Source: Prochlorococcus sp. AG-402-O16
GTDB taxonomy: Bacteria > Cyanobacteriota > Cyanobacteriia > PCC-6307 > Cyanobiaceae
DNA length: 64,000 nt
Reading direction: 5' to 3'
Assembly: GCA_003216415.1 (NCBI GenBank)
Contig: QCIY01000003.1
Coordinates: 62,001 to 126,000, forward strand
Position numbers and translations under genes: made by a program. Position 1 is the stretch's first letter. Each line of letters starts with the position of its first letter. The notes beneath the pieces were generated by a model that ran no database searches, was not told where the DNA came from, and saw nothing but the letters and a program-made list of their open reading frames with translations. Shown in pieces: positions 44,694-57,834 of the stretch.

Positions 44694-46589
44694 CTACTCT
44701 ACGGTTACACTTTTAGCTAAATTTCTTGGTTGATCCACGTCAAGTCCTCTATGAGCTGCGATATGGTAACTCAATAACTGCAAAGGGACTATGTTCAATA
44801 AAGGTGAAATCCATTCATTGGAGGAAGGGATTTTCATTAAATAATCAAAGATTTCAGTACCATTACATTCAGGAGCTATCCCAATCAAGTATGAATCTCT
44901 AGCTTTTGCTTCTTGTGCATTACTAATAACTTTATCAAAAACTTCACCAGGAGAAGCTATAGAAATTACAGGTACTTTTTTATCTAACAAAGCTATTGGA
45001 CCATGTTTCATTTCACCAGCTGGATATCCTGCGGCATGAATATAACTTATTTCCTTCAGTTTTAATGCTCCTTCAAGAGCAATAGGATAATTTATGCCTC
45101 TCCCTAAAAATATAACATCTTTAATATTAAAAAAGTCATGAGCTAACTTTTCTGATGATTGATCATGTTTTTCTAGAAGATCATCTAATAATGGAGGAAG
45201 TTTTATAAGTTCTTTTATTAATTTTTCTATTTCATCAGGACTTTGACTACCTTTAATCTGGGCAAAGTATATTGCTAATCCATAAAAAGAAAGTAATTGT
45301 GCAAAAAAAGTTTTTGTTGCAGCAACTCCAACTTCTATCCCTGCACAAATATCGATTATATTTGGAACCTGCCTTCCTATAGAGCTCTCTCTTCTATTTG
45401 TTATTGCAATAAGATTGGGTCTAAATTTTTTATCTTTAATTACGGACCTTCGTTTGATTTCCATATCAATAGCTGCAATTGTATCAGCAGTTTCTCCAGA
45501 TTGAGAAACTCCAATAGTTAATGTATTTGGTAATAGTGGAGGGGGAGAATAACGAAATTCGCTAGCATAAAAAACATTTGTAGGAATACCTGAGAATTGC
45601 TCTAATAAAAAGCTACCTACCATTGCAGCGTGTTTACTTGTTCCACAAGCAATAATTTCAATTCGCTCGATTGACTCAAAAAATTTTGTATCAAAAGGAT
45701 ACTTTATTTGATATTGACCATTTTCTGAATTTTCTATTAAATAATTTTCTAACCAATTTTTTGCAGTTTCCGGCTGATCATATATCTCTTTTAGCATGAA
45801 GTGTTTGAAGTTCATCTTATCAATTATTTGCTCTGAGACTTTTAAGGAAACAGGATTTCGATATTGTCTCTCGTTATTTGAGTCATATATTTCTATTCCA
45901 AGAGGAGTTAATAAAGCTATTTCCTCATCCTCCATAGGCAGAATAATGTTTGTAAAGTTTGCAATAGCTGGAGTATCACTTGCACAAATAAATTCTCCTT
46001 CACCCAAACCAATAATCAAAGGTGCTTGTTTTCTTGCAACTACAAGCGAGGTTGGGGCACCAGCCCACAAAACTGCCAAGGCATAAGATCCTTCCAAATC
46101 AGATATTACATTTCTAACAGCTACTAATAATGTTGATCCGTTATTCTCAAGCTTTAGTTTACTTAATGTATTTAATTCTCTTTGAATTAAATGAGGAATT
46201 ACCTCAGTATCTGTATCAGAATTGAAAATTATGCCCTCATTCTCTAATTTATTTTTTAAGTCTTGAAAATTTTCAATAATTCCATTTTGAACAACTGCGA
46301 TTGCTCCTGAACTATCGGTATGAGGATGAGCATTTTTAACCTCAGGTTTCCCATGAGTAGCCCAACGAGTATGAGCTATACCAACGGTTCCAGGAATATT
46401 CTTTTCATTAAGATTAACTCTTAAATTTTTAAGTTTTCCCTCAGCTTTGTCACAAGTAATAGAATTTGTTTCAGGATTAATTACTGCAATACCTGCTGAA
46501 TCATATCCTCTATATTCAAGTTTTTCTAAACCATTCATCAACAATGGTAAAGCTTTTTTATAACCAGTTACAGCAACTATTCCACACAT
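44694..46589 (-). CDS. glmS: glucosamine-fructose-6-phosphate aminotransferase
   Basis: Makes glucosamine-6-phosphate from fructose-6-phosphate and glutamine, the entry to peptidoglycan and other amino-sugar synthesis. From the ATG at 46589 the protein starts MCGIVAVTGYK, where Cys after the removed Met is the glutaminase nucleophile. The open frame extends six codons further up (to 46607), but the cysteine must be N-terminal. Its 631 residues include the glutaminase block RGYDSAGIAV and two SIS sugar domains with GTSKHAAMVG and SQSGETADT. The C-terminus ends LAKSVTVE, as it should. Confidence 0.96.
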   Translation of the reverse strand: MCGIVAVTGYKKALPLLMNGLEKLEYRGYDSAGIAVINPETNSITCDKAEGKLKNLRVNLNEKNIPGTVGIAHTRWATHGKPEVKNAHPHTDSSGAIAVVQNGIIENFQDLKNKLENEGIIFNSDTDTEVIPHLIQRELNTLSKLKLENNGSTLLVAVRNVISDLEGSYALAVLWAGAPTSLVVARKQAPLIIGLGEGEFICASDTPAIANFTNIILPMEDEEIALLTPLGIEIYDSNNERQYRNPVSLKVSEQIIDKMNFKHFMLKEIYDQPETAKNWLENYLIENSENGQYQIKYPFDTKFFESIERIEIIACGTSKHAAMVGSFLLEQFSGIPTNVFYASEFRYSPPPLLPNTLTIGVSQSGETADTIAAIDMEIKRRSVIKDKKFRPNLIAITNRRESSIGRQVPNIIDICAGIEVGVAATKTFFAQLLSFYGLAIYFAQIKGSQSPDEIEKLIKELIKLPPLLDDLLEKHDQSSEKLAHDFFNIKDVIFLGRGINYPIALEGALKLKEISYIHAAGYPAGEMKHGPIALLDKKVPVISIASPGEVFDKVISNAQEAKARDSYLIGIAPECNGTEIFDYLMKIPSSNEWISPLLNIVPLQLLSYHIAAHRGLDVDQPRNLAKSVTVE

Positions 46590-46669
46590 ACAATCAATTT
46601 TTTTCAATTATATTGAAAAAAATTGAGTATTTATTAAAGTATGGACTCTCTTAAAACTGCACTATAAAT

Positions 46670-46939
<270 letters not shown>

Positions 46940-47048
46940 TTATATAATACTATTGTCTTACAAAGAAATTAAAAAAATTAAGATATGCTTCACTCTTGTT
47001 AACTCTAGGGCATAAAATCTTATAGATAATTAGTAAATTCCATAAACT

Positions 47049-47288
47049 ATGTCACAAGAAATCCTCGAAAAAGTCTGTTCTATTGTTTCAGAGCAATTAA
47101 GCGTTGAAGCAGAAGAAGTAAAATCAGATTCAAATTTCCAAAATGATTTGGGTGCAGATTCTTTAGATACCGTTGAATTAGTAATGGCTCTAGAGGAAGC
47201 ATTTGATATTGAAATTCCTGATGAAGCGGCTGAAGGTATCGCAACAGTTGGCGATGCAGTTAAATTCATCGAAGAAAAAAAAGGTTAG
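47049..47288 (+). CDS. acpP: acyl carrier protein
   Basis: A 79-residue acidic carrier of fatty-acid intermediates. The phosphopantetheine serine is Ser38 in [16 protein letters not shown]. It is followed after 6 bases by fabF, its classical partner, so they form an operon. The preceding 133-base gap is divergent with psaC and should hold both promoters. Confidence 0.97.
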   Translation: MSQEILEKVCSIVSEQLSVEAEEVKSDSNFQNDLGADSLDTVELVMALEEAFDIEIPDEAAEGIATVGDAVKFIEEKKG

Positions 47289-47294
47289 TCAAGG

Positions 47295-48539
47295 ATGCCA
47301 AATTTCCATCGAGTAGTTATTACTGGTATTGGAGCAGTAACTCCAATTGGTAACAACATTGATGAATATTTACTCAGTCTTCAAAAAGGGGTAAATGGTG
47401 TCTCAGGAATTACACTCTTTGATCCAGGACAACATCCTTGTAAATTTGCAGCAGAAGTTAAAAATCTTCAAACTGAAAATTTTATTGAAGCTAAAGAATC
47501 AAAAAGGTGGGATCGCTTTTCCCAGTTTGGAGTTATTGCAGCAAAGCAAGCCTTTAGTGATTCTGGACTAGAAATTACTGAAGCTAATGCATCAAGAATT
47601 GGAGTAATTATTGGCTCTGGAGTTGGAGGCTTACTCACTATGGAAAGTCAAGCTCAAATACTGAGTCATAAAGGTCCAAAAAGAGTAAGTCCATTTACAG
47701 TCCCAATGATGATTCCAAACATGGCAACTGGACTAGCTGCCATCGCCTTGGGAGCAAAAGGACCAAGTTCATCTGTTTCAACCGCATGCGCTGCTGGTTC
47801 AAATGCAATTGGTGATTCATTTAGATTACTCCAACTTGGCAAGGCAGATGCAATGATCTGTGGGGGAGCAGAAGCCAGTATTACGCCTCTTGGAGTTGCT
47901 GGTTTTGCTAGTGCAAAAGCTCTTTCTTTCAGAAATGAAAGCCCCAAAACAGCAAGTAGACCTTTTGATGCAGAAAGAGATGGATTTGTTATTGGAGAGG
48001 GATCAGGAATTCTTGTTTTAGAAACTTTAGAAAATGCACAAAAAAGGGATGCAAGAATTTACGCGGAAATTATTGGATATGGCACTACATGTGATGCTCA
48101 TCACATCACTGCTCCCTCTCCAGGAGGGGTTGGAGGTGCAGAAGCTATCAAACTAGCAATTGAAGATAGTTCTATAAGCCTTGAAAAGGTTGATTACATA
48201 AATGCTCATGGAACTAGTACATCAGCTAACGACAAAAATGAAACTTCTGCAATTAAATCAATATTTAAAGACAGATCTTACCTTATTCCTGTAAGCTCTA
48301 CTAAGTCGATGACTGGTCATCTCTTAGGAGGTTCAGGAGGTATAGAAGCTGTAGCTTGTGTACTTTCTTTGACACATAATTTTATCCCTCCTACAATTAA
48401 CTACGTCAATCCAGATCCTGATTGTGATCTTGATTATGTACCAAATAATGCAAGAGAAACTCAAGTAGGAGTCGCTCTTTCTAATTCCTTCGGCTTTGGT
48501 GGTCATAATGTTTGCCTTGCTTTCAGCAAAATGAATTGA
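47295..48539 (+). CDS. fabF: 3-oxoacyl-[ACP] synthase II
   Basis: A 414-residue condensing enzyme that extends acyl chains with malonyl-ACP. The catalytic cysteine is in [13 protein letters not shown], with histidines in [14 protein letters not shown] and [10 protein letters not shown]. The ending SFGFGGHN is the usual KAS II block. It follows acpP (6-base gap), with an AAGG just before the ATG as ribosome site. Confidence 0.96.
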   Translation: MPNFHRVVITGIGAVTPIGNNIDEYLLSLQKGVNGVSGITLFDPGQHPCKFAAEVKNLQTENFIEAKESKRWDRFSQFGVIAAKQAFSDSGLEITEANASRIGVIIGSGVGGLLTMESQAQILSHKGPKRVSPFTVPMMIPNMATGLAAIALGAKGPSSSVSTACAAGSNAIGDSFRLLQLGKADAMICGGAEASITPLGVAGFASAKALSFRNESPKTASRPFDAERDGFVIGEGSGILVLETLENAQKRDARIYAEIIGYGTTCDAHHITAPSPGGVGGAEAIKLAIEDSSISLEKVDYINAHGTSTSANDKNETSAIKSIFKDRSYLIPVSSTKSMTGHLLGGSGGIEAVACVLSLTHNFIPPTINYVNPDPDCDLDYVPNNARETQVGVALSNSFGFGGHNVCLAFSKMN

Positions 48540-48582
48540 TGACAACCAATTCTCTATTTCCAACTTATCTCGTTTTAAAACA

Positions 48583-50589
48583 ATGGTCGCTGCATCTGTT
48601 TCATTAGAATCACTTTGTGTAAATAGTATAAGAATGCTTGCTGTAGATGCAGTAAATAAATCTAATAGTGGTCATCCTGGTTTACCAATGGGATGTGCTC
48701 CTATGGGTTATGCACTATGGCAAAACATACTTAATCACAATCCCAATAATCCAAAATGGTTTAACAGAGATCGTTTTGTATTATCAGCTGGCCATGGCTG
48801 TATGTTGTTATATTCTTTGCTTCATCTGACAGGGTACAAATCAGTTTCCATAGAAGATATAAAAGAATTTAGACAATGGGGGTCGAAAACTCCTGGACAT
48901 CCTGAAACATTCGAGACTGAAGGAGTTGAAGTGACAGCTGGACCTCTCGGAGCCGGAATTTCTAATGCAGTTGGTTTAGCAATAGCTGAAACTCACCTAG
49001 CAGCTAAATTCAATAAGCCTGATTGCAATATTGTTGATCATTACACTTACGTCATAATGGGTGATGGTTGCAATCAAGAAGGTATCGCATCAGAGGCTTG
49101 CTCATTAGCTGGTCATCTTAAACTTGGAAAGTTAATTGCACTTTATGATGATAATCAAATTACAATTGATGGCCGTACCGATGTTTCTTTTACTGAGGAC
49201 GTTTTAAAAAGATATGAAGCTTATGGATGGCATGTTCAACATGTAGAAGATGGAAATCATGATGTTAGAGGAATAACTGAAGCTATCGAAAAAGCAAAAT
49301 TAGTTACAGATAAACCCTCAATAATAAAAATTTCTACAACCATAGGATATGGATCACCTAATAAATCAGATACTGCTGGAATTCATGGGGCAGCAGTTGG
49401 AGAAGAAGAAGCTTTATTAACCAGAGAATTTTTAAATTGGGAGTATCCTCCATTTGAAATCCCAAATGAAGTATACGAACATTTTAGAAAATCAATTAAT
49501 AAAGGTGAAGATCTAGAAAAAAAATGGGATTTTAAATTTGAAGAATATCAGAAAAAATATCCTTCTGAAGGCGCTGAGTTCAAAAGAATGTTAACAGGCC
49601 AATTACCTGAAAATTGGGACTCAGATCTACCCTCTTATTCACCTGATGATAAAGGTTTAGCCACCAGAAAACATTCACAAATATGTTTAGGTGCCCTTGG
49701 TCCTAACCTACCTGAATTGATTGGCGGATCAGCAGATTTAACTCACTCTAACTACACGGATATCAAAGGCGAAACTGGATCATTCCAAGCATCTAGCCCT
49801 GAAAAAAGATATTTACATTTTGGTGTTAGAGAACATGCTATGGCAGCAGTTCTTAATGGCATTGCATATCACAACAGTGGTCTTATACCTTATGGGGGAA
49901 CCTTCCTTGTTTTCGCCGATTACATGAGAGGTTCAATGAGGCTTTCAGCACTTAGCGAATTAGGAGTTATCTATGTATTAACCCATGATTCAATTGGTGT
50001 AGGTGAAGATGGTCCAACACATCAACCTATTGAAACTATCCCTTCTCTTCGTGCTATGCCTAACATGCTAGTTTTCAGACCTGGAGATGGTAACGAGACT
50101 AGCGGAGCTTATAAGCTTGCGATTCAAAATCGAAAAAGACCTTCAGCGCTTTGTTTAAGTAGACAAGGTATGCCAAATCAAGAAAATACTTCGATTGATA
50201 AAGTTGCATTAGGAGGATATATAGTTTCTGATTGCGAAGGAACACCAGATTTAATATTTATCGGTACTGGAAGCGAACTAAATCTTTGTATTGACGCAAG
50301 TAAAGAGATTTCTAACTTAGGTAAAAAAACTAGAGTTGTCTCTATGCCTTGTGTAGAACTATTCGAAGAACAAGAAGAATCTTATAAAGAAAGTGTTTTA
50401 CCTAGTAATGTAACCAAAAGAGTTGTAGTGGAAGCTGCCCATTCATTTGGATGGCATAAATATACAGGTTTTGATGGAATTTGTATTACAATGGATAGAT
50501 TTGGTGCATCAGCACCTGGAGGTGAGTGTTTGAAAAATTTTGGATTTACAGTCGAAAATGTAGTTAACAAGACGAAAGAAATTCTCTAA
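48583..50589 (+). CDS. tktA: transketolase
   Basis: A thiamine-diphosphate enzyme of the Calvin cycle and pentose phosphate pathway, 668 residues. The cofactor motif is [13 protein letters not shown] followed by DDNQITIDG. Further blocks are [18 protein letters not shown] at the N-terminus and [13 protein letters not shown] with catalytic Glu. The phosphate-binding [10 protein letters not shown] is also present. It runs in the same direction as fabF, 43 bases behind. Its thiamine cofactor comes partly from the thiC pathway just downstream. Confidence 0.97.
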   Translation: MVAASVSLESLCVNSIRMLAVDAVNKSNSGHPGLPMGCAPMGYALWQNILNHNPNNPKWFNRDRFVLSAGHGCMLLYSLLHLTGYKSVSIEDIKEFRQWGSKTPGHPETFETEGVEVTAGPLGAGISNAVGLAIAETHLAAKFNKPDCNIVDHYTYVIMGDGCNQEGIASEACSLAGHLKLGKLIALYDDNQITIDGRTDVSFTEDVLKRYEAYGWHVQHVEDGNHDVRGITEAIEKAKLVTDKPSIIKISTTIGYGSPNKSDTAGIHGAAVGEEEALLTREFLNWEYPPFEIPNEVYEHFRKSINKGEDLEKKWDFKFEEYQKKYPSEGAEFKRMLTGQLPENWDSDLPSYSPDDKGLATRKHSQICLGALGPNLPELIGGSADLTHSNYTDIKGETGSFQASSPEKRYLHFGVREHAMAAVLNGIAYHNSGLIPYGGTFLVFADYMRGSMRLSALSELGVIYVLTHDSIGVGEDGPTHQPIETIPSLRAMPNMLVFRPGDGNETSGAYKLAIQNRKRPSALCLSRQGMPNQENTSIDKVALGGYIVSDCEGTPDLIFIGTGSELNLCIDASKEISNLGKKTRVVSMPCVELFEEQEESYKESVLPSNVTKRVVVEAAHSFGWHKYTGFDGICITMDRFGASAPGGECLKNFGFTVENVVNKTKEIL

Positions 50590-50600
50590 CAATTCACTAG

Positions 50601-51977
<1,377 letters not shown>

Positions 51978-52021
51978 TTATAAATTTTTAAAAGTGGTAT
52001 TACTAAAGATTGATCAAATTT

Positions 52022-52100
52022 CCACTTCCCTGTATCAGGATTAATGATTCAGGTTCAAAGGGTATGATCTCAGCTAAGTCATATTTCTTAGCACCCCTAG
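52022..52100 (-). promoter_or_regulatory. TPP riboswitch (THI element) upstream of thiC
   Basis: Read on the minus strand, the leader contains CTAGGGGTGC, then GCTGAGATCATACCCTTTG continuing into GAACCTGA, and later CAGGGAAGTGG. These are the conserved thi-box pieces: 5' GGGGUGC, CUGAGA, ACCCUUUGAACCUGA and a GGGA-type 3' segment. This aptamer binds thiamine pyrophosphate and turns thiC down when thiamine is plentiful. It lies 48 bases before the thiC start. Confidence 0.92.
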
Positions 52101-52171
52101 TATTTATTTTATTAATAGCTCCTTTATAAAAAATAGTCATCACATATTGCGTAAAAATATATAAAGTATTT

Positions 52172-52387
52172 TTATTTAACTTTTTGACAATACTTTATTT
52201 TTTTTAAAATATTTTTTCTATCTAACTTTCTTCTCATATCTTTTTCCAAAATAATTGATATCCCCATTAAACCAATAGGCAAATAAAAAATCTTCCTAGA
52301 TTTATCCCTGAATATCAAACCAATTCCAGAAAAAAGGATCATAAAAGGAGCAACAAAAGACAAAATAAATCTTTTATTCATTTTCAT
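52172..52387 (-). CDS. small membrane protein of unknown function
   Basis: A 71-residue protein with two hydrophobic stretches (about 6-25 and 33-48) and a very basic tail (RRKLDRKNILKKIKYCQKVK). I take it to be a two-helix inner-membrane protein, perhaps of a small DUF family I recall as cyanobacterial. Its ATG overlaps the upstream amidohydrolase stop in ATGA, so it is translated with it. The function is unknown. Confidence 0.6.
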   Translation of the reverse strand: MKMNKRFILSFVAPFMILFSGIGLIFRDKSRKIFYLPIGLMGISIILEKDMRRKLDRKNILKKIKYCQKVK

Positions 52388-53568
52388 TTATCAACTTTAT
52401 GAATTATTTCATTATTTAATTTTACTATGGATTCTGTTATCACTTTAATTCCAACAGCAATTGCTCTTTCATCTGGATCAAATTTGGAACTATGTAATGG
52501 TGCACATCCATTTAAACTAGAAACACCAAGTCTAAACATAGCCCCAGGGATCTCATTCAAGAACTCAGCGAAATCTTCAGCACCTAATGATGGTTTTTGT
52601 AATTCGATAACATTCTCTTGACCCAAAACCTTAATTCCAGAATCTCTAAGGACTCTATTAATTTCAGAATTATTATTAACTGGTGGAGTAATTTCTCTAA
52701 ATAATACTTTTGCATCAGCTCCAAAACTATTTGCCAAAGAAGAGATATTGTCACTGAGCCAGTTACCAATATTTCTGAATAATTTTAGATTAGTGCATCT
52801 AACAGTACCAATTAAATTAACCTTTTCGGCAAGAACATTAAATGCATTTCCACCATTAATTTTACCAAAAGTTATTACTACAGGATCTAAAGGATCTAAC
52901 TTCCGTGTTATTAATTCTTGGATTCCTGAAATAACTTTAGAGGCCACCCAAATAGCATCTAACCCTTCATGAGGTCTAGCACCATGACCGGATTTTCCTT
53001 TAATCTCTACCTTTAATTCTCCAGCAGCTGCAGTAAGACTTCCCTCTTTAATCCCAATAGTACCTACAGGTAAATCGGGGTATACATGCAGTCCCAAAAT
53101 ATGAGTTAAACCATTCGTTGCGCCATCCTTAATCATCCATTTAGCTCCACTCGCAATTTCTTCAGCGGGCTGAAAAATTATTCTAGTCCCAAAATTCAGT
53201 TTTAAATCCTTCACAATTTTTGCTACACCCAACCCAATAGATATATGTAAATCATGACCACACGCATGCATAACACCATCTACTTTTGAAGAAAAACTTA
53301 ATTTAGTTTCCTCAAATATTGGTAAAGCATCCATATCCACTCTTATACCTATGATACCTTTATCTGAAGGCCCAAAATCAGCTACAACTCCAGTCCGGCC
53401 TATAGATTCAGTAACATTCCAACCAATATTTTTTAAATAACCACTAATCAAAATTGCTGTTTGATTTTCAAGCCCACTTAATTCAGGGTGTGCATGAATA
53501 TGTCTTCTTAAGTTAATTAATTCGTCATTCAACGAATCAATTTTGTTAAAAAACTGATCTCTATTCAT
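52384..53568 (-). CDS. M20-family amidohydrolase
   Basis: A 394-residue di-zinc enzyme of the M20 peptidase group, of the N-acyl-amino-acid amidohydrolase or auxin-amidohydrolase type. The first metal ligands are in HACGHDLHISIG. GIRVDMDALP and GLHVYPDLPVG are family blocks, and SLGAEDFAEFLNEIPG carries a C-terminal ligand. It probably removes acyl or other groups from amino-acid conjugates; the natural substrate is unknown. It is followed by the small membrane protein and preceded at 3 bases by the TPR gene. Confidence 0.9.
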   Translation of the reverse strand: MNRDQFFNKIDSLNDELINLRRHIHAHPELSGLENQTAILISGYLKNIGWNVTESIGRTGVVADFGPSDKGIIGIRVDMDALPIFEETKLSFSSKVDGVMHACGHDLHISIGLGVAKIVKDLKLNFGTRIIFQPAEEIASGAKWMIKDGATNGLTHILGLHVYPDLPVGTIGIKEGSLTAAAGELKVEIKGKSGHGARPHEGLDAIWVASKVISGIQELITRKLDPLDPVVITFGKINGGNAFNVLAEKVNLIGTVRCTNLKLFRNIGNWLSDNISSLANSFGADAKVLFREITPPVNNNSEINRVLRDSGIKVLGQENVIELQKPSLGAEDFAEFLNEIPGAMFRLGVSSLNGCAPLHSSKFDPDERAIAVGIKVITESIVKLNNEIIHKVDK

Positions 53569-53571
53569 GAC

Positions 53572-54360
53572 TTATTTTAAAACGATAAATTTCATTAAAT
53601 CTTTAGTTGGTTTTGGAGGCCATCTTCTTACTTTCATTAACCACTCCTCATCACTATATCGAGGATCTAATTCGGTTACTGCAATCCAATTACTCTCTGC
53701 ATTACCATATTCACCCTTGGACCAGTTCAAAGCAGTCAAAGCTGCCCTAGCATCTGCGAAATTTGGATAACGTCTAATTAATTTTTTTAATTCTTTTTCA
53801 GATTCATCAATATTGCCTAACTGATAATCTGCTAAAGCCATACTTGACCTTGCCATTGCAAATCCTGGATTGTACAAAGCAGCCTTTGCAAATAAATCTC
53901 TTGCCTTTTCCCATTCTGAGGTAGAGCCTTGAACATTAGCCAAATTATATAAGGCAGAGAAATTTTTACTATCTTTCGAAATAGCAAACATATAATCTTT
54001 TTGGGCTTGCGACCATAGGCCCAAAGTTTCCTCTGCAATGCCTCTGTTAATATAAGGATCTATTTCATTAGGATTCAGACTTATTGCATTATTTTGGTCA
54101 TCTATTGATCCCTCTATATCTCCAATGACAAGTCTTACATTTCCTCTATTACTGAAACCTGCAGCATCATCAGGATAGGAATCGAGATAGCGATTCCATT
54201 CTTGTAAAGCAAGATTAAATTTCCCTGCTGAACTTAAATCTAATGCATACTTAAAAAAATCCTCCCTCGAAGATAATGAATAGCATGGTGCGATATAAAA
54301 AACGTTGACAATAATTAAAATTAATAAAAAACAACCCTTTACTTTTTTAAAAGTTATCAT
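53572..54360 (-). CDS. exported TPR protein
   Basis: A 262-residue protein that begins with a hydrophobic export signal (about residues 10-28, ending near APCYSLSS). About five tetratricopeptide repeats follow, visible as [63 protein letters not shown] and similar. Such proteins act as scaffolds in periplasm or thylakoid lumen, for example for photosystem assembly. Which one here is unknown. Its start lies inside the end of ruvB (14-base overlap). Confidence 0.8.
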   Translation of the reverse strand: MITFKKVKGCFLLILIIVNVFYIAPCYSLSSREDFFKYALDLSSAGKFNLALQEWNRYLDSYPDDAAGFSNRGNVRLVIGDIEGSIDDQNNAISLNPNEIDPYINRGIAEETLGLWSQAQKDYMFAISKDSKNFSALYNLANVQGSTSEWEKARDLFAKAALYNPGFAMARSSMALADYQLGNIDESEKELKKLIRRYPNFADARAALTALNWSKGEYGNAESNWIAVTELDPRYSDEEWLMKVRRWPPKPTKDLMKFIVLK

Positions 54361-55405
54361 TTTCGGAATTAATGTATTTTTTACCTAAATCAGTAAGCAA
54401 TCTTCCTCGAGGAGTTCTCATAAGAAAACCAATTTGGATGAGATATGGCTCAACTACAAATTCTAACATTGAGGAATCATCACCCAAGCCAGCTGCGATT
54501 GAATCGAGACCAGTTGGAATATTATTATTCAAATTTAAAAAAGATAAATATTGTCTATCTAAAGAATCCAATCCTTTTTCATCTATTTGGTAAGAAATTA
54601 AAGCTTTTTTTACTAAAATTGTGGAGATATAATTAGTTTTTTTTACAACTTGAGCATAATCCCTAACTCGTTTTAATAATCTTAAAGCAATTCTTGGAGT
54701 CCCTCGAGATATCTTTGCTAATTTATACGATGCTTCATCATCTAAATTAAGGTTTATTAATCGAGCAAAATTAACAATTATTTGTTTTAGTTCATCATTT
54801 GTATAAAATTCAATTTTCTGAGATATACCAAATCTATCTCTCAAAGGAGGACTAATTGAAGCTAATTTAGTTGTTGCACCGATCAGGGTAAATCTGGGAA
54901 TATTAATTGTTCTACAACGTGCTCCTCTATTAGCTCCCATAGTTAAATCGAGTCTAAAATCCTCCATTGCAGAATATAACAACTCTTCAGTTAACCTATT
55001 TAAACGATGTATTTCATCGATAAATAAAACTTCACCTTCTTTTAAGCCGAGCAATAATCCTACAATATCTCTAGGTCTTTCAATTGCGGGTGCAGTAGCT
55101 ATTCTACATTTTGTATTCATTTCATGAGCTATCAAAAAAGCTAGGGTAGTCTTACCTAAACCAGGCTGTCCATATAAAAGAGTATGCTCCAAAGGTTCTT
55201 TCCTATAAACTGCAGCATCTATAGCTATTCTTAAAGAAGACTTAAGTTGATCTTGGCCAATAAATTCTTGTAAAGTAGTTGGCCGAGCTAAGTTCAAATT
55301 ATTATTACTTTTTTCTTCTGGAATAATTTTTGAATCAACTAGCCTAAGCTCTTTTTTACGAAGAGAAAAGTCATTATCGCCTATATTTGAAGAAATTATT
55401 GCCAT
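54347..55405 (-). CDS. ruvB: Holliday junction branch-migration ATPase RuvB
   Basis: The hexameric motor of RuvAB, 352 residues. Walker A is [14 protein letters not shown], Walker [11 protein letters not shown], and the sensor II region is [17 protein letters not shown]. The C-terminal winged-helix domain includes [19 protein letters not shown]. There is an N-terminal extension of about 25 residues. ruvA and ruvC are elsewhere. It overlaps the TPR gene by 14 bases, an unusual but clear pair. Confidence 0.96.
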   Translation of the reverse strand: MAIISSNIGDNDFSLRKKELRLVDSKIIPEEKSNNNLNLARPTTLQEFIGQDQLKSSLRIAIDAAVYRKEPLEHTLLYGQPGLGKTTLAFLIAHEMNTKCRIATAPAIERPRDIVGLLLGLKEGEVLFIDEIHRLNRLTEELLYSAMEDFRLDLTMGANRGARCRTINIPRFTLIGATTKLASISPPLRDRFGISQKIEFYTNDELKQIIVNFARLINLNLDDEASYKLAKISRGTPRIALRLLKRVRDYAQVVKKTNYISTILVKKALISYQIDEKGLDSLDRQYLSFLNLNNNIPTGLDSIAAGLGDDSSMLEFVVEPYLIQIGFLMRTPRGRLLTDLGKKYINSENDNF

Positions 55406-55457
55406 AATGAAAGGTTAATTGCAATTGTTCTGAGTAGAAAGAGTTTTTACAACTAAA

Positions 55458-55952
55458 ATGGCAAAAAATTCAAGCAAAGTTCAAAAAATTACAAAAAAAG
55501 AAAATATATTTAAACGTCTAGCTGAGAATAAATATGCAAAATTTCAATATGAAATATATGAAACAATCGAAGCTGGAATTGAACTTTTAGGCACTGAAGT
55601 AAAGTCAATTAGAAACGGAAAAGCAAATTTAAGAGATGGGTACTGTTCATTTCGAGATGGTGAGATTTTATTGTTAAATGTTCACATTTCACCACACAAA
55701 AATGTAGGGTCATTTTTTAATCATGATCCATTAAGAAACAGAAAATTGTTACTGCACAAGAAAGAAATAATCAAACTGAAATCCAATACAGAAAAAAAAG
55801 GGATGACTATTGTGCCACTATCTATTTATTTAAAGGGCTCATGGATAAAACTAACTATTGGAGTTGGTAAAGGGAAAAAATTGCATGACAAAAGAAAATC
55901 AGAAAAACAGAAAAGCATAACAAGAGAAATCAAAGCCGCCTTAAAAAGATAA
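55458..55952 (+). CDS. smpB: SsrA-binding protein SmpB
   Basis: Partner of tmRNA in rescuing stalled ribosomes, 164 residues. It has the block YEIYETIEAGIELLGTEVKSIR, then NLRDGYCSFRDGEILLLNVHI, and a basic C-terminus KLHDKRKSEKQKSITREI that enters the ribosome's decoding site. The tmRNA gene itself is not in the window. It is divergent from ruvB (52 bases). Confidence 0.96.
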   Translation: MAKNSSKVQKITKKENIFKRLAENKYAKFQYEIYETIEAGIELLGTEVKSIRNGKANLRDGYCSFRDGEILLLNVHISPHKNVGSFFNHDPLRNRKLLLHKKEIIKLKSNTEKKGMTIVPLSIYLKGSWIKLTIGVGKGKKLHDKRKSEKQKSITREIKAALKR

Positions 55953-55971
55953 AATTCTTGCTCAGTCTTAA

Positions 55972-56217
55972 TTAATCCAAACTAACAGAACTTGGGGGAG
56001 GGGAAGGATCTGGATCTGCGATTAACATATGCTGTAGAACAGTTTCAGGTCTCTCACTATCTCTCCATCGTATTTTGTACGCAGGCATCTTTGTGCCCCT
56101 ACTAGTAGTTTGTTCTACTGGTTCAATAACCCATCCTCTTCTAGATCGGCCTTGAGGATTTCTTTTCACTACTGCATCCGCGTGTTTAAAACGGAAACCA
56201 ACACGTTCACCACTCAT
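55972..56217 (-). CDS. conserved small cyanobacterial protein
   Basis: An 81-residue protein of unknown function with a basic core: FRFKHADAVVKRNPQGRSRRGWVIEPVE and KMPAYKIRWRDSERPETVLQHML. It probably folds as a small beta-barrel of the kind seen in SH3-like nucleic-acid-binding proteins. The tail (ADPDPSPPPSSVSLD) is proline-rich and disordered. It lies 28 bases downstream of lysS on the same strand. Confidence 0.65.
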   Translation of the reverse strand: MSGERVGFRFKHADAVVKRNPQGRSRRGWVIEPVEQTTSRGTKMPAYKIRWRDSERPETVLQHMLIADPDPSPPPSSVSLD

Positions 56218-56245
56218 TTAAAAATTTCGTATTGGAATAATTTTT

Positions 56246-57784
56246 TTATTTTACTCCATTCGAGGGTAATTTTTCATTTTTTTTAGAAGTTATTTCTGGT
56301 TTTAACAATGGGAAAGGAATCACATCTCTAATAGATGGGCTATTAGTAATTAGCATAATAAGTCTATCAATACCTATGCCTAAGCCTCCAGTAGGAGGCA
56401 TACCAATTTCTAAAGCATTCAGAAAATCTTCATCTATACAATGAGCCTCAAGATCTCCTTGATCTCTAAGAGATTGTTGTAATTGCATTCTTTCTCTTTG
56501 ATCCACTGGATCTATCAATTCACTAAAAGCATTAGCTAGCTCGCGACCGACAATAAATAATTCAAATCTCTGAACCATTCCTTTATTATCAAAATGAGGC
56601 CTAGCTAGAGGGGAAATTTCAACAGGATAATCTATAACAAAAGTAGGATCCATCAACTGTGACTCTACTTTTTGCTCGAAGACTTCATTTAACAGTCTTC
56701 CGATAGTATTTATTTTAGTAGATAATTCAACATTTATTTTTTGAACAGCTATTTTTGCTGCTTGAAAGTCTCCATCAAAAGAATCAAAATCAATCCCAGT
56801 ATGTTTCTTGACTATATTTTTCATAGATATTCTTGACCAAGGTTTAGAAAAATCAATCTCCTTATTTTGATAATTTATAATTAAAGAACCACATGTATTA
56901 GCTACGATTTCTTTGATTAATTCTTCCGTTAAATTCATCATATCGACGTAATTAGAAAACGCTTGATATATTTCAACTGAGGTAAATTCTGGATTATGCC
57001 TGGTGCTTATTCCCTCATTACGGAAGATTCTTCCTAGTTCATAAACTTTCTCGAATCCTCCAACAACCATTCTTTTTAGATGTAATTCTGTAGCTATTCT
57101 TAAATACAGCGGAATATCTAATGTATTGTGATGGGTAATAAATGGTCTTGCTTCTGCACCACCTGCTTCGGATTGAAGTATGGGAGTCTCTATCTCTAAA
57201 AAGTTTCTTTTATCGAGCCAACTTCTTATAAAACTTATGCATTTTGCTCTTGTTTTAAATACATTTTTCGATTGAGGATTCACTATTAAATCAAGATATC
57301 GTTGTCTATATCTTTTTTCAATATCAGTCAATCCATGCCATTTATCTGGTAAAGGTTGTAATGATTTGGATAACATTTCCCATTTTTCTACTTTTATTGA
57401 AAGTTCACCCTTATTAGTTTTTTTAATAGTTCCGCAGACGCCTATCCAGTCACCTATGTCTACTATTTCCTTAATATCTTCAAAAGAAAGAGATTTTTGA
57501 TTTTCTAAATTTAAATTAATGATACTTTTATCTAAGTAAAGCTGAATCTGACCTTCTTGGTCGTTTATTGAGAAAAAGGCAATTTTACCCATTACCCGTT
57601 TTGCCATCACTCTGCCTGCAATAGAAACTGTGAAGTCTTCTTCTTGACCATTATCTAGGTAATCAAATTTTTGAGTAAGAAATTGTGTGGAATGGGAAAT
57701 TCTAAAACTTTCTGCGTAAGAAACAAATCCTTTACTTACTAGTAAATTAGCTTTTTGTAAACGGGCTTCTCTAATTTCGGACAA
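56246..57784 (-). CDS. lysS: lysyl-tRNA synthetase, class II
   Basis: Charges tRNA-Lys. The 512-residue protein has an OB-fold anticodon domain (about 50-150), motif 2 around [21 protein letters not shown], and motif 3 [13 protein letters not shown] near the C-terminus. The HPF-type ending [14 protein letters not shown] is typical. The start is TTG at 57784. It runs in the same direction as rpaB, 50 bases downstream of that gene. Confidence 0.96.
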   Translation of the reverse strand: MSEIREARLQKANLLVSKGFVSYAESFRISHSTQFLTQKFDYLDNGQEEDFTVSIAGRVMAKRVMGKIAFFSINDQEGQIQLYLDKSIINLNLENQKSLSFEDIKEIVDIGDWIGVCGTIKKTNKGELSIKVEKWEMLSKSLQPLPDKWHGLTDIEKRYRQRYLDLIVNPQSKNVFKTRAKCISFIRSWLDKRNFLEIETPILQSEAGGAEARPFITHHNTLDIPLYLRIATELHLKRMVVGGFEKVYELGRIFRNEGISTRHNPEFTSVEIYQAFSNYVDMMNLTEELIKEIVANTCGSLIINYQNKEIDFSKPWSRISMKNIVKKHTGIDFDSFDGDFQAAKIAVQKINVELSTKINTIGRLLNEVFEQKVESQLMDPTFVIDYPVEISPLARPHFDNKGMVQRFELFIVGRELANAFSELIDPVDQRERMQLQQSLRDQGDLEAHCIDEDFLNALEIGMPPTGGLGIGIDRLIMLITNSPSIRDVIPFPLLKPEITSKKNEKLPSNGVK

Positions 57785-57834
57785 AATTTAATTTAATATA
57801 TTTGCTTTATTTAATAAAATTATCAGAAGAAGGA

